Origin: Leptoclinus maculatus
Lineage: Eukaryota > Chordata > Actinopteri > Perciformes > Stichaeidae
Assembly: GCA_032191485.1 (NCBI GenBank)
Contig: JAVDOI010000020.1
Location: 2,762,111-2,826,110, forward strand
DNA: 64,000 nucleotides
Direction of reading: 5' to 3'
Shown piece by piece: positions 1 to 12,004 of this stretch. Position 1 is the stretch's first letter. Each line of letters opens with the position of its first letter. Made by a program: the position numbers and the translations under genes. Under the pieces are notes generated by a model. That model had not been told where the DNA came from. It did not search any database and saw nothing but the letters and a program-made list of their open reading frames with translations.

Positions 1-227
1 GGCGATCGCCACGAGGAACACGTCCACAAATAGTGTAAAACTGCTTATATGGAAAGCTTTATATTCTGATATGACATCAAAAAGTAGCATTCCAGTCTCT
101 TTTTGAGATTACTTTTAGTTAGTTGTCACTGACCCCGAAACAAAAGTTTCTGTTTCAGAAAGCAATCCATTCATGAAAACCCCCTCTTAATAATGCATTC
201 ATCAAGACGTCCGCCAGCCTTCAGCTG

Positions 228-271
228 CAGAGGAGACTAAGCGAGTGCATCTACTCGCTTAGTCTCCTCTG
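228..271. repeat. Perfect 19-bp inverted repeat with 6-nt loop
   Basis: The left arm at 228-246 and the right arm at 253-271 are exact reverse complements (arm starts CAGAGGAGACTAAGCGAGT). The loop is GCATCT. It would form a strong hairpin in either RNA strand. It is shorter than a normal miRNA precursor and is not an intrinsic terminator context. The origin is unknown; a foldback remnant is possible. Confidence 0.9.
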
Positions 272-664
272 AAAACAAACACACCCTCACACTCCATCAC
301 ACCCTTGTTTATGCTCTGGACCGCTTGGAGGGCTGTAGTTCAGGAGAATTTTTGGACGGCACGCCTCGCCAAACCCCAGGTCCGATGCCCTTTCCCTCAT
401 CCCTGCCTCCGATGAGCTCTCCCCTTGTGCCAGCTCGGCCCGGAGCAGATGGGCCGGTTCAGCATGGCGTCACACCAGCCGACACAGTGGCATGTCAAAC
501 AGGCGGCCGCAGGCCTGGGGCATGCCAGGCACAGCCACGCTGTAACGCCATATGGGAATAGTGTGTGCTGGGATCACATTGGATAGGCAGACATGCGCGG
601 CCCGATTTGACCACAAACCAGAATAAATAGATACAAACGGCAAAGCATATATGTGTCTGTAAGT

Positions 665-686
665 ACACACACACACACACACACAC
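665..686. repeat. (AC)11 microsatellite
   Basis: Uninterrupted AC dinucleotide run of 22 nt in intronic DNA. Confidence 0.95.
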
Positions 687-766
687 GTACCACCAATGAC
701 TATTTACCAGACTGTGGTCAAGGCCTCAGACTTGCATGCTGAAGGCACCATTGCACACACTCGGAT

Positions 767-768
<2 letters not shown>

Positions 769-806
<38 letters not shown>
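769..806. repeat. (AC)19 microsatellite
   Basis: Uninterrupted AC run of 38 nt. It produces spurious His/Thr-rich open frames on the plus strand. Confidence 0.97.
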
Positions 807-809
<3 letters not shown>

Positions 810-3800
810 CTTCTCCATCAAAGTGACAACAGTCCTAGCTGCACGCACCATGCACTTGCACGCTTCCTATCAGTCACACTCACAATCCACTCTCCATCAG
901 ACAGCAATAAACAAGGCACACACACACAATCATACACTCTCACCAGACCTGGCACTCCCCCACATTCACACCCCCCCCACACACACACACACACACGCCC
1001 CCGCCCTCCCGTATGTCCTCTGCAGACGGTGATGACGGCCTGCGTTTGGGAGGTTAATGGCTCTTTGCTCCTCGCAACCTTCACACTTGATTACTCCAGC
1101 CGACTGGTGTCTGGACGGCGGGGCCTCAGCTCATGCACAGCGAAGCCCTCTCTGCCACCACTCTGGTATGCGAACCACGTTCATTAGAGATGTTAATGCC
1201 AGATTGAGGACGCCGCGTGACAAACGGTTTGGGCACCATCCTTTATAAAGAGCAAACAGGTCTTCTTCTTACACAGAAAGGCTCAGTGTCCTTGTGTTAT
1301 CACCAGCGCTGGTATCATTTTCACCTCGTGAGTCTGTGATCATGGAAACATATGTGTCCTAGAGACTCCAGTAGCAGAGGAAGACTACATGTGTTTTCAT
1401 GTCTGTCTGTGGACAGATTCTGTCACGCACTAGCGTGGTGTAAGATGCAGTCATGACATGTAACAGGTGTGTAGTTGAGATCTAAATGAGCGTTGAGCTT
1501 ATGCCCCTGGTCTGATTTGACGTAGCAGCTGGTGTGATCCAATTGATTTTTTTAATGCATTGTACGATACTTATTAACAGTGTTTCCAGCTGGTAGAATG
1601 CCTGCCTCTATCAAACAAGCCAAAACAGCAGGATATGGGAATTATTCATGAAGGGGAGGCTTCTTTAGCTTGCTTCTGTTCAAAAACAAGTTTCTTTACA
1701 TTCTATTTAGACGAGATAGCAACTCAGCACTTATAGCTGTGGGATACTGATGGTGAGCTACAGTCCATTTTTCATGCAGTATAATCTCCTGCCAGCTTTA
1801 TGGCACACACATATAATAACCTCCAACACATTTCACAATTAATCATAACATCTTGTGCAGAGGGTTATATAATTTGTCTAAGAAGCCGGATAACACAAAA
1901 CCATTATATTCCATAACGTTATATATGCTATGGTCTGCATGCTCGGCTAAATGCACGATGGCTCTGAATAGTGAACTGGAACTTAACCAAGATCAAACTT
2001 TAAGCATTAATCGGTCTCGGTAAACTCCATCGCCACCTCTGGATAACGTGTCCTTTATAATAAATACATGTCTGGGTTTAAAGGGGGCGGAGCCTTCTTG
2101 ACATACTGCGTACTTTACAGAGTCAGGCTGTTTCAGCAGGCTTGGCATAAAATAAGTAGACGTTTGTTCGTTTAAAGACAATCAACAGGCCGTTTGGCAA
2201 ATAAAATGCATTGCTCAGTGTCTGAAATGTGAGTCACACTGAGGTCCGCAGGTGATTTTAATTCATTTGCTTTCTCGGTTGGGTCTTGGTTCAAAATATT
2301 AGTGAAGTCTATAAAAACGAGTCGATTAGTAAAAGTCATGGTGTGACAGACGCCTCCGCATATTTCTCATTTGGGCAATAGATAATCTTAATTAACTATT
2401 TTCTCCTGCAGTTGTAGCCCAGATTTACTTGGTCAATGCAAATGTATGTAAACAAAAAAATGCAAAACAAAAATAATACAGGAGGAAAATGAAATGGGCC
2501 AGTAGGATGCAAATGCACATAAAATGATGATTTATGGAACAGCCTTTTGCCAAACGCAATTTACATTTGGCAGTTTTTAGCATAAGGCGATCTAATGCAC
2601 TGTACGACCAAGTTATTGCCCACTAATCTTATAAATCACACGTTTTTTTGATTAAAATAATCCCTAAATGATTTGCTTAACTCCACTCTGCTCGCCAAAG
2701 TCCAGACACCTGTTTCTCATATATGAGGTCTACAAGTTCATTTACAGCGCTAGGACTAAACTAATGCCTTACTGCCTTAGTCAGGGACTCATGTTAGGAT
2801 TCTTGATCAGTAACTTTCTTCTTAACTGACTTCACTGACTTTCAGATTCTGAAGTGTTTAACATTGAGCCATTGGAGAGCGTGCTTTGGCCTATTCTATA
2901 TGCATTATACAGTATGTGTATGTTTGGATGGAGTTCTTTATTTCCTTGTTTGCTTCTTTTGCCTCAGTCACTCATTGCAGGCCTCATCTACCAAATCGTT
3001 ATTATACACACACACACCATATGCAGGAATGACTTCTCTACTGCTGTGCAGTGCGCTTTGTGAGGGTTTCTTCGATGGAGTGACCCTTATGGACTTGTTA
3101 TTTTTGATGTAAAAGCAAAGGCAGACAGCAGCAACGGTTACATAAGGCTGCAGACGTTAATATGGTTTCCATGGCAAGTGACAGGATTTACTTTGCTCTT
3201 CAGAGTTTTCAGGATAAGACCTCTTTTGACGATAATGTCATTTGGCTCCTATCTTAAGATATCATATTTTCTATCTCAAAAGCAGCGCAGGCCTATCGCT
3301 GCAGATCTAATGAAAAGGATTGTGTGTGTGTGTGTGTGTGGGGGGGGACTGCACGCACATCATCTAAATCATCTATCGCCAACAGCAGCGATGTCGTGAT
3401 GGGAGGGAAAGATATGAGCAGATAACGCTGATAGAAACGCAAGGAGACATCTCCATCAAGACCCTCGTTCATCTACCGCTCTTTACCTTCTCCTCACTCA
3501 TTTATTCCTGTTCCCTCATTCTAACCTACATTCCTCCGCCTTTAATCTATCAACATCTGCCCCCTGGAAAGTGTCTCTGCTCGCTCCACTGTATTTGTTG
3601 TACCTGATATGTTTGATGGAGGAGAGTACTGGGATTTGAGAGCGGTAAGTGTGTTTATGTGTGTGTGTGTGTGTGTGTGGTGGGGGGGGGGTCTGGCAGT
3701 CAGTTGAGGACACTGTCTCATGCTGACACAACAGAAAAAACATCCAAATTAACAACATCCAAATTATCTCCTACATGGTGCAAAAGGGGACAAAAAAGAC

Positions 3801-3832
3801 GAGGGGGCCAGGTACGTGTTAGAGTACGGAAT

Positions 3833-3833
<1 letters not shown>

Positions 3834-3879
<46 letters not shown>
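3834..3879. repeat. (GT)23 microsatellite
   Basis: Uninterrupted GT run of 46 nt. It reads as (CA)n in the neurexin pre-mRNA sense. Shorter TG runs next to G tracts precede it at 3321-3347 and 3658-3691. Confidence 0.97.
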
Positions 3880-3880
<1 letters not shown>

Positions 3881-4022
3881 CTGATGGAGAGGGGGGCGTC
3901 GATGAGAGAAGAAAAATAAGTAAGAGGAAGGGGAGCGGTGAACAGATTATGACCCCCGGCCATGATTATCTACGCCTGCCGCTCTGACCCCCCCGTGCCA
4001 ATTACAGAGATAAGACAGCCTG

Positions 4023-4026
<4 letters not shown>

Positions 4027-4087
<61 letters not shown>
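4027..4087. repeat. (TG)30 microsatellite
   Basis: Uninterrupted TG run of about 61 nt. A G14 tract follows at 4220-4233. Confidence 0.97.
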
Positions 4088-4091
<4 letters not shown>

Positions 4092-7000
4092 GGCTTTCTC
4101 TGAAGCAAAATGTGTGTGCAGTGCTCGCTCGCACGCAGACATTTGTATTCACCGCTTGCTAACAGGGGCCACACACTTTCTCTTCCCCACTGTTCTCTTC
4201 CCCCTGTGCAAGGATGAGAGGGGGGGGGGGGGGCTTTAGAATCGGTGACAAGATAACCTCCGCCGATAGCTTCTAGAATTTTGCACGGCTACCGCATGGA
4301 GACATATTTGAGCAGATTGATTTGGAGAAGCGGGGAATGAATCATACATTTTCCCCGTCCCCTCCAGAATGTTAGTGCTCCCTTCGGAGCTTCAAGCACA
4401 GGCAACTCCCCTGCTCCCCTTTCATACTGCCATCTGCATCCTCCCTCATTGCTTTCCCTTTTCCCGCTCGCCTGCCATCGTCTGCTTCTCATCTGTGTCC
4501 ATCGTCCTCTTGTTTCTTTTCTTTTCCCTCCTCGCATCCTTCTCCCTCACTCTTTAGAAAAAGAGAAAAGGTCCCCGGGGGATGCTGATTTATGATTTGA
4601 ACTGCATTTTCCAGCATGCTATGGCAGGAGGGTATGGTCCCATGGGATAGCCATCAGTCGTGCAAGGCAGTATGGGTTTGGACAGCTCCAGGCTGGTGCC
4701 GGCTCTCTCATTAGAGTCTCTGTAATGAGTGCACATCTAACCTGTCGCCTGTGCCACGTAGCGCTGAGAGGTGGCAGACTGATCATGGACTGAAGCTATG
4801 CTGGCGAGGTAGACGCATTCAAATTCAACACCAAAGGTCTGGTCCTCTGTGCGGCCATTGACATATGATCGATTTCAAAATATGTGTTTTGTGACTTCGG
4901 TGAAAAAAGATGCCCAGGGAGCTTGAACCCTGTGTGGATATGGGAACTCATTTTCTAATGATGGAGTAAAAAAGATCTTTGAAATTCTGCACCATTGATT
5001 CAGAATACAAAACTGTGTACGTTTATTTGTTTAGATATTGATTGCAGGCTCCCCTTGCACCGAACCTTTATTGAGCTCATTTGTTAATCGACTACGCTAG
5101 AGACAGAGAGACTTTGTGCTACCTTCTACTAAAGCGCTGCATTCCTGTGCAACATCAGAAAAGCTACAAACAACGGTTTCCGTTTTCATGAAACGCTTAG
5201 AATCCACCGCACTAAAGCGCCTTCTAATATCCACAAGAAGTTCATGAAACACATTCGCTTATATTTTGAGAAACTTCACTTAGTGAGACTGATAATCTGC
5301 AATCCACTTGAGGTCCCAGAGGGCATCGAGCAAGACAAGCCTGCCACCCCTCCCCGCCCCAACGCGCTGTAAAACGATGCTCAGTGGACCACTTCGTCTC
5401 CTTAAACATGCTGGCTCCCGGTGCTTGACCGGGTCCCAGGTGAGAAGACGGAGAATAGTCTACCTTCTCCAAGTGAAAGAATTGAAATTGTGTCCAGAGT
5501 ACGAGCAGGCGGTGGAACATTGGTGTGGACAGTTGTTATTAGACGAGAAGGGCAGGAAGGCAATCTCCTCACCCGGTTAGGTCTAGTGAACAGATTGCCT
5601 CAGGTGTCTGGAGTTCACAGAGAGCGGAGGCAGGAAGAGGAGGCGGTGAACAGAGAAACTAAAAAACACAAAGCACCGTGGCATCCTTGGCAATCTCTCT
5701 ACACTCGTTCATCTGTCAGCCTTTTGACAGCAACAGAAACATAAATGCTATGGGCATTGGTTTTCATATCTGAGACTAAGACTAGTACTGCTATGACTAA
5801 GATTAACAACAACATGCACTCTTAACAGTTACAAAACACTGACACTATGCCCTAGGCCGGGGCGATGTCGTTTCATTTAACTGATGAACACAATCCTAAA
5901 TCATAGAGATAAGTTTCACTTTCATTCCAATTCTCCGTCGGAGACTTATAACTGACAGATTGTTTTTAGGTTTCTAAAATACTGTTTCCTGCTGCAACAT
6001 CAACAGCAGTGCATTGATCTGCCCCCATGCTGGTGCTCCTGTCTGCTCCTCCAGACTCCATCTACGGCAGGTAACACACTGAAGTACACCATACATCCAC
6101 ACCGTCCCTTTAATGTTTCTCAACCAAGCCCTTTAAGAGTTGTACATTATGAAACATGCTTGTATGTGTTGGTAGAAATGTCTACCAGCATAGTGAGAGA
6201 GCTGGAGGTAAACATTAGGAGTGTACATATTATAATGGATCACACACAGACACACACACCTTTCATTCCAGCTGTAGCTATAGGAACATGTTCTGATTAC
6301 ATATTTCTTTGAAGTTCATAGAGGCTTCAAAGCACTTCTGTGTTACATTTCTGTTTAACATTGTAAGAGGCATTTGGTTCATTCCCATTAAAACATGCAG
6401 AGCAACATATGATCAAATTAATAGCATTAATGGAGAAGATATTTATGTGCATATATATATATATATTTATTCTTCAAATATGATTTGTGTGGACCTGGCA
6501 GGGAGGTTGGTTATATCCAATGTGTTTCCACAATGTTTGTACACAAACTGTTAATTACTTTAAACTTGTTAACTACTGGAATATGTTATATATAATATAT
6601 ATATCATGTGTTGTCCATCGCTGAACTAGAGGATTGCTTTTGACCTAAATCTATTTATATCATGAGGGTGCACAGATCTAAGGCATTATGTTAATAACAT
6701 ATTCCTCTTTTTGGCTCATTGCAGCACATTTGGCCCGGGGTTTTGGAGGATGAAATGAACATTAAAGAAAAAAGTGCTAACCTCCATTGGAGCATTAAAT
6801 TGCCTTAAAAAATCAAATCCCAATCCGAGCATCTCTAAAATACATTTCATACAGTCTAACTCCGATAGATGCTCAAACCCCAGAAACCGAAGGATGTCGT
6901 GCGTGCTGGCGGTAACTTCTAGAGCCTACAGCGAATGCTTCTTTGACATCTATTTGGCTGAGATCCGATGTGATGACTCATGATTTAAGAGAGCGATTGG

Positions 7001-8694
7001 AAACTAATTCAAATTCAATATTTGAGAACGTATCTGCTTGGAGACGAGCGATAACTAACAGGGGTGAGCTGGTAAGACCCTTTAATACTAATTAGACTGA
7101 ACAAAGCACTCATTCAAACACAAAGTGACCACGACACCTGCACTCTCTGAACACGAGTACTCGATCTGCGGTGACAATGCTTACAGGGCTACATATTCCA
7201 GTAGTCGTGACTGTGCAAAACAACATGGGGGAGGAGTGTGGAACCTGACAACTAGGGTAGAAGCAGTTAAGAATGAGGAGGGTGACATCTTCAGTGACAG
7301 AAATACACCGCGTTTGTGTGGGCAAACTCCAAGACTCATTCCCCTGCCCACAATGTGTGTCAGATGAGGCATGCATCTGTGAATGCATGCGTGTGCACAT
7401 CTGTCTTAGTGGGCGTTCACATCACGGCGGCAGCATTAGATGTACTCATCTCCCGGTGCCTCTCCTTGCTGGACTACACAATAGTTAAATACAAAAAAGC
7501 TAAAACTGTGGATCTGGAAAATGACTTAATTATAGGATTATAAGGAGCAGGTGAAAAATATGCCAATGTGTTTAGTTAGTACTAAATGAGAATCGATAGG
7601 ATGTTGTGCATTGGTTTCCCTATCTTGGTTGGCCTCTTGCAATTCATTTCATAGCACAGGTCTTGTTCTTTTGAGCAACGTTAGCTCACTATCTCACAGT
7701 GCTGGTCAGAAGTTCAGGGCCGTGGAAAGCATTTCCTGGGAAAGAAATCTCTTGAACGAGCACTTCTGGGTAATCCGTTTGAGTAGCAGCAGCCGCCACG
7801 GCTCAACAGACCCTCAGACACTTTAACTAAATTGCAAAAAAATGAAAATAAATCACAATATATACCACCATGCGTAACTGTTTGCTCATCTCCAGTGGTT
7901 CCACAGTGCTACACTGACCTCTCTGGTTGGACGTTTCTTTCACCTCAGGGTGTGGTCCGTCGGGCTTCATAAACTTCACTAGATATTTCAGTAGGCTTGA
8001 CTGTCACACCTACCGAACACCCTGCAGTGATGGACCTTTGTGCACATGCCCCTGCAAGCAAGGTGAGAAGATAAACCACTTTTCATGGGGAGTTAAGTTA
8101 CTCCTTAAGGGTCTGGTGGTGCTCTGCTATCAACATTTTAATAGCACTGATGCATCTTTTCAATCTGGCAGGAAGAGCAGGTAGTAAAAACAACATTTCT
8201 TTGAGACCACTATGCTATACTCATATACTCGAGCCGAGACGAGGCTAACCTTTACATTAACAGTGTGCTCACAGATGTTGGAATCTTTAACACGCCTGGT
8301 ATGCACACAAGTGAAAAGATTCCATCTGAATGGCAATCACCCCGTGTCTGTGAGCTGCTGTGGAATATTAATGCTCAACAAAGTCGTCGGGTTTGATTTA
8401 AACACGTAATTAGTGGATGAATAGCAAAGCAAATTAGCTGAACAGTCACCCAAAAGCTAATTAATCAACGGCAGTTTACAATCATTCTTGCTCATATTAC
8501 GCTCTATAAAATATAATACGTTCTCATTCTCAACTGTTCACATACGGACGCTTGGTCAGGACGGCTTGCCATCACTTTTTTTTTGTTAACGCAGGCAACG
8601 TTTAGCCAACAAAAGTAAAGTTTTGGATCAAATAAGTACATGTGTTACGTAACTTTTACATTATTTAAGTCAACTTAACGTTGACTTGTGGTGT

Positions 8695-8960
8695 CACACG
8701 GGACACAGACAGCTGTCTCCTGGGTGAAGGTCATGAGTTTCTTTGACCCCGCCCACCTCCCTACGTGGACTCTTCATACTACGTCACCTGACTTCCTCTG
8801 TACCGAGGGTCTATTATTGCCGCGGATGGAATGACATTGGAGTTAGTTGAAAGCTTGGTGCGTCTCATACAGATGCGTCGGTATCAAACACCGAGGGGCG
8901 TGACAAAGCAGGCTGAATATCAAGTCTAATGTCATTCTGTAATCACGTCACACCCCATTG
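8695..8960. repeat. Candidate dispersed repeat, CpG-rich, unclassified
   Basis: A segment with higher CpG content than the flanking AT-rich intron. It contains GACCCCGCCCACCTCC and CGAGGGGCGTGACAAAGC and ends near GTAATCACGTCACACCCC. It resembles interspersed sequence I associate with fish genomes. No coding frame or terminal repeats are evident, so the class is unknown and the boundaries are approximate. Confidence 0.35.
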
Positions 8961-11900
8961 CCAATAACACAGAGCTGATTGAGGGTTATGGGTTTTGACA
9001 ACATTTACTACTTTCCTCAATCTTGCCAGAGGCCTGGTACCTTTGTTTCATTGCATGGCTATCCAATCACTTCTTGTGCAGGACAGTCATCTGAGGGATA
9101 CAAGCTGGAACCTCACAACGTACATCCATCACCAGTCCTGTCCCGTTTATGTAACATATATGATATGCACTGCCAATTACCTGGCTCTTCATCGTCTGGA
9201 AGCTTCTGTCATTGTCAGGAAATACACTAGAAATACACCAGTTAATAGTTGAACTAGAGTAGTTTTAGAAGTAGTAATAGTAGTAATCTGTATGTCAATG
9301 TATCTGAGTCATGCTATCAATATGCTAATGATGCAATTGAATTAGCTGCGTCCCAAAATGGAACCAAACTCAATGCCCCCTCTTCTTCTGAGAAGTCTTG
9401 GTGAGTACCCGTTGTTCTTTAGCATGTGCACGTTATTTATGTCACTGGGTCATTGCACACGAGTCATAGTTTGAAAGAAAGTGGAACAACCAGGGACTTC
9501 TAACAGTTTAAGAAGCTGCGTTTAACAATCCGAGCTTCTCTTTGCTTTGTCGACATAGACGGGCCGGCCGTGCATGCTTTTAGTGCATGTTAGTGCATGT
9601 GAGCGTGCCCCACAGGTTAGCTCACGGCTGCTGGCTGCATTGCTTTCATACGGCGGTTGCAGCTGATGATGTCATCCCGGACGACGGCCCTGTCGCTGAG
9701 GCGTAGCACCCATCCTCCGGTTCCGGTTATCAATGTTAACTATGAGCCGCCGGCTCCCCGTCGACATGTTGAGAGACAATCAAAATGTTCCCAATCTACA
9801 ATCCCAACCACACAGCTTTAATGAAACATAGTTTGGTTTTCTGATGATCCTATAGTCTTACTGCATCTCTTTGGATATCCTGAGATCAAGATGGAGAATG
9901 CTGCCTCTCTGTTATTGATACATTCTGCCAATAGCAGCCTTTGAATGCATGTTAGCCATACTAGCCATAAGACTTTGTATTTTGATTTGTTCTCTATTGA
10001 AGAGATCCGTGATAGAGTGTAATCAATATTTTATTCCACCACTCACTAGTCTTTTTAGTCTAGGTGCAGTCAGAACGTAAAATGATTTATATTTAGTGAC
10101 ACGTGTAGTATTAGCTTGCAAGAAACCCAATCTGCATGAAGCCAGCAGAGACACTGGCACCCTGACTTACTCAAACTCAGGGCTTTAGTTACTGGAGGTC
10201 TCTGGAGGAGGAATCGACCGCGAGATGTCGTACCATTGAATAAAGTGGTGTCTGTAGCTCTACCCTGGTTTTCTTCCACTCTATTTTTTCTGCTCTCTCT
10301 TCTCTATCTCTCCCCCTCTCTTATGCGCTCACACACTGATATTTCGGGATCATTTACAGAGTGTGGTTTGTGCGGCGTGGCCGTGAAAGAGGGTACTGCT
10401 GTAAAAGGGCGCTCAGTCAACCAAAGAATATAATGGTTAAATGAAATGTTCCTTGTAAAACCACTGAAACCCAGTGTTCCAAGTCAAGCGTTCCAAGCAG
10501 TGAATACCAATATTTAAACACAGCAGCTGAATTAAGAAAAACATTATTTCCATTATAGTAGTATGAAGAAAGAACGGACATTTTATGAAAAACTAAAGCG
10601 CCCTCTGACAATCTCTGACTGCAACATTTGTCACGTCAAAACATACAAATCTGTTGTGACCTCAACGACCACATGAGATGGTTTACAACAACGTGGGATC
10701 CAAGTCAGCTCCAGAGATGACTGAGCCCTGCGGTGGGAGGAACACATTTAAATGAATCCTCCCCACTACAGGGAGATCACACAACATCTCCAGTGCTTGG
10801 ACGCCATCTAGTGGTCGACCCGGAGTCTACACGTCCTCTGAGCATTATTTGAATGTGTGTCATGCCAGTGGCTCCACACATAATAAGTGGTGTAATTCGT
10901 CATACACTGAGACCACTTCCATGCCCAGTGGAGGCTTTTGAAGTTTTTGGATTGCACTCCATAAAGTCTGACATAAACAGCGTTCAAGTGTATTTTAAGT
11001 GCAGGGACGTGACACACATACAAGCAGAAGCACAGAACACGGATGAGTGTTGCACCGATGACTCAATAAATACATTGCCAAATTCGATAAACAAACTTAG
11101 GAAAAGCAAATAAAACGCACTCGCTGGTATTCTTACGCTGCCTCCTCAGTTGTTGGGGGTTAATCAGAGTCAAGTCGCAATTGTTCCACCCTCACAAAGA
11201 CACCACGCACATTACAGAGCATACACACAGACACAAACTTTGTTTTGCAGAACATCAGGTTTTCTCCATCTTTGTCACTGTGGCTGGCAGCACTTACCTG
11301 TGGGCTCGTGGCTCAATTGTCAGTGCTTATGATAGAAATGACAGAGTGCTATCACGCTTGTCAGCATGGGGCACAAAAACATTGGCTTGCTCTGAAAAAC
11401 AAGCGTGCACCAGGTGGTGCCCGTCTCTCAATGGATAAGCAATTAGGCTTTCTGGGGGCCAAAAGTACAGTTTGTCCCACATAGGAAACAAGCAACACCT
11501 GTGTGTGCAGCGGAGTGGAGCCGAGAATGGGCGCCGCACAATATAAAATAGGAACATCCAACAGGGGTGTGTCAAGTTGCCCTTTTCTGAATGCATTATT
11601 GGTGGAGGTTGACAGGAGAATGATCGTGGTAGGCAAGCGAGAGGATGGCAGGATGAGAAATAATTATGCAAGTGAAACATGAATTAAATGTGTGACAGAA
11701 AAAGGGACAATCAAAGTGACTTATGGAAAGAAGATAAATACGACTTAGATCATGTATTGGAAAAACGGGAGGGGGGGGGAGACATACAGATGAAAGATGG
11801 CGATGAGAAAAAAGGAAGATGCTTAATGGAATAATAAATTCAACACATTCAAAATATGGAAGAGTGACGTGGGTAATGAGAGAGGTGTCACTCATCATGA

Positions 11901-11977
11901 GAACGCAGAAAAGGGCCACTGCACAGAATCAAGATGACAAATACACTTTAGTCTGAAAAATGGATAGAACCACTTAC

Positions 11978-12004
11978 TGAGGTTACAGTCTATCCTGATA
12001 CAAT
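11978..12004 (-). CDS. nrxn2: Neurexin-2 SS3 cassette microexon (canonical exon 12)
   Basis: A 27-nt, phase 1-1 microexon encoding DCIRIDCNL plus the first base of a Ser codon. It is the neurexin splice-site-3 insert in LNS4 (mammalian DCIRINCNSS). The acceptor is CTCCCGCCAG at 12005-12014 behind a pyrimidine-rich tract. The donor is TCA|GTAAGT at 11977-11972, a near-perfect consensus. After exon 11 it reads VKLTVNL-DCIRIDCNL-S. Skipping removes exactly nine residues and keeps frame. The expected next exon (a KGPETLFAG-type start) is not in the window. The insert contributes two cysteines. Confidence 0.93.

Larger units (their letters stand above)
1..11977 (-). other. Intron downstream of SS3 exon (partial, at least 12 kb)
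   Basis: No coding exon is recognisable here. The next neurexin exon (about 380 nt, LNS4/LNS5) would have been obvious and is absent, so the intron continues past position 1. It holds CA/TG microsatellites (665-686, 769-806, 979-996, 3321-3340, 3658-3679, 3834-3879, 4027-4087), G tracts and a perfect hairpin at 228-271. It also has AT-rich runs near 6450-6605, a CpG-rich dispersed-repeat-like segment at about 8695-8960, and a second CpG-rich patch at about 9545-9780. The remainder is unannotatable single-copy-looking DNA. Confidence 0.75.

Noticed and set aside
696..1187. 163-codon His/Thr-rich frame
   Set aside because: Driven by CA microsatellites. No protein-like features outside the repeat.
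5308..5744. Overlapping plus-strand frames of 90 and 107 codons
   Set aside because: Mixed composition and a GTGAG-like donor, but no homology I recognise and no acceptor or partner exon.
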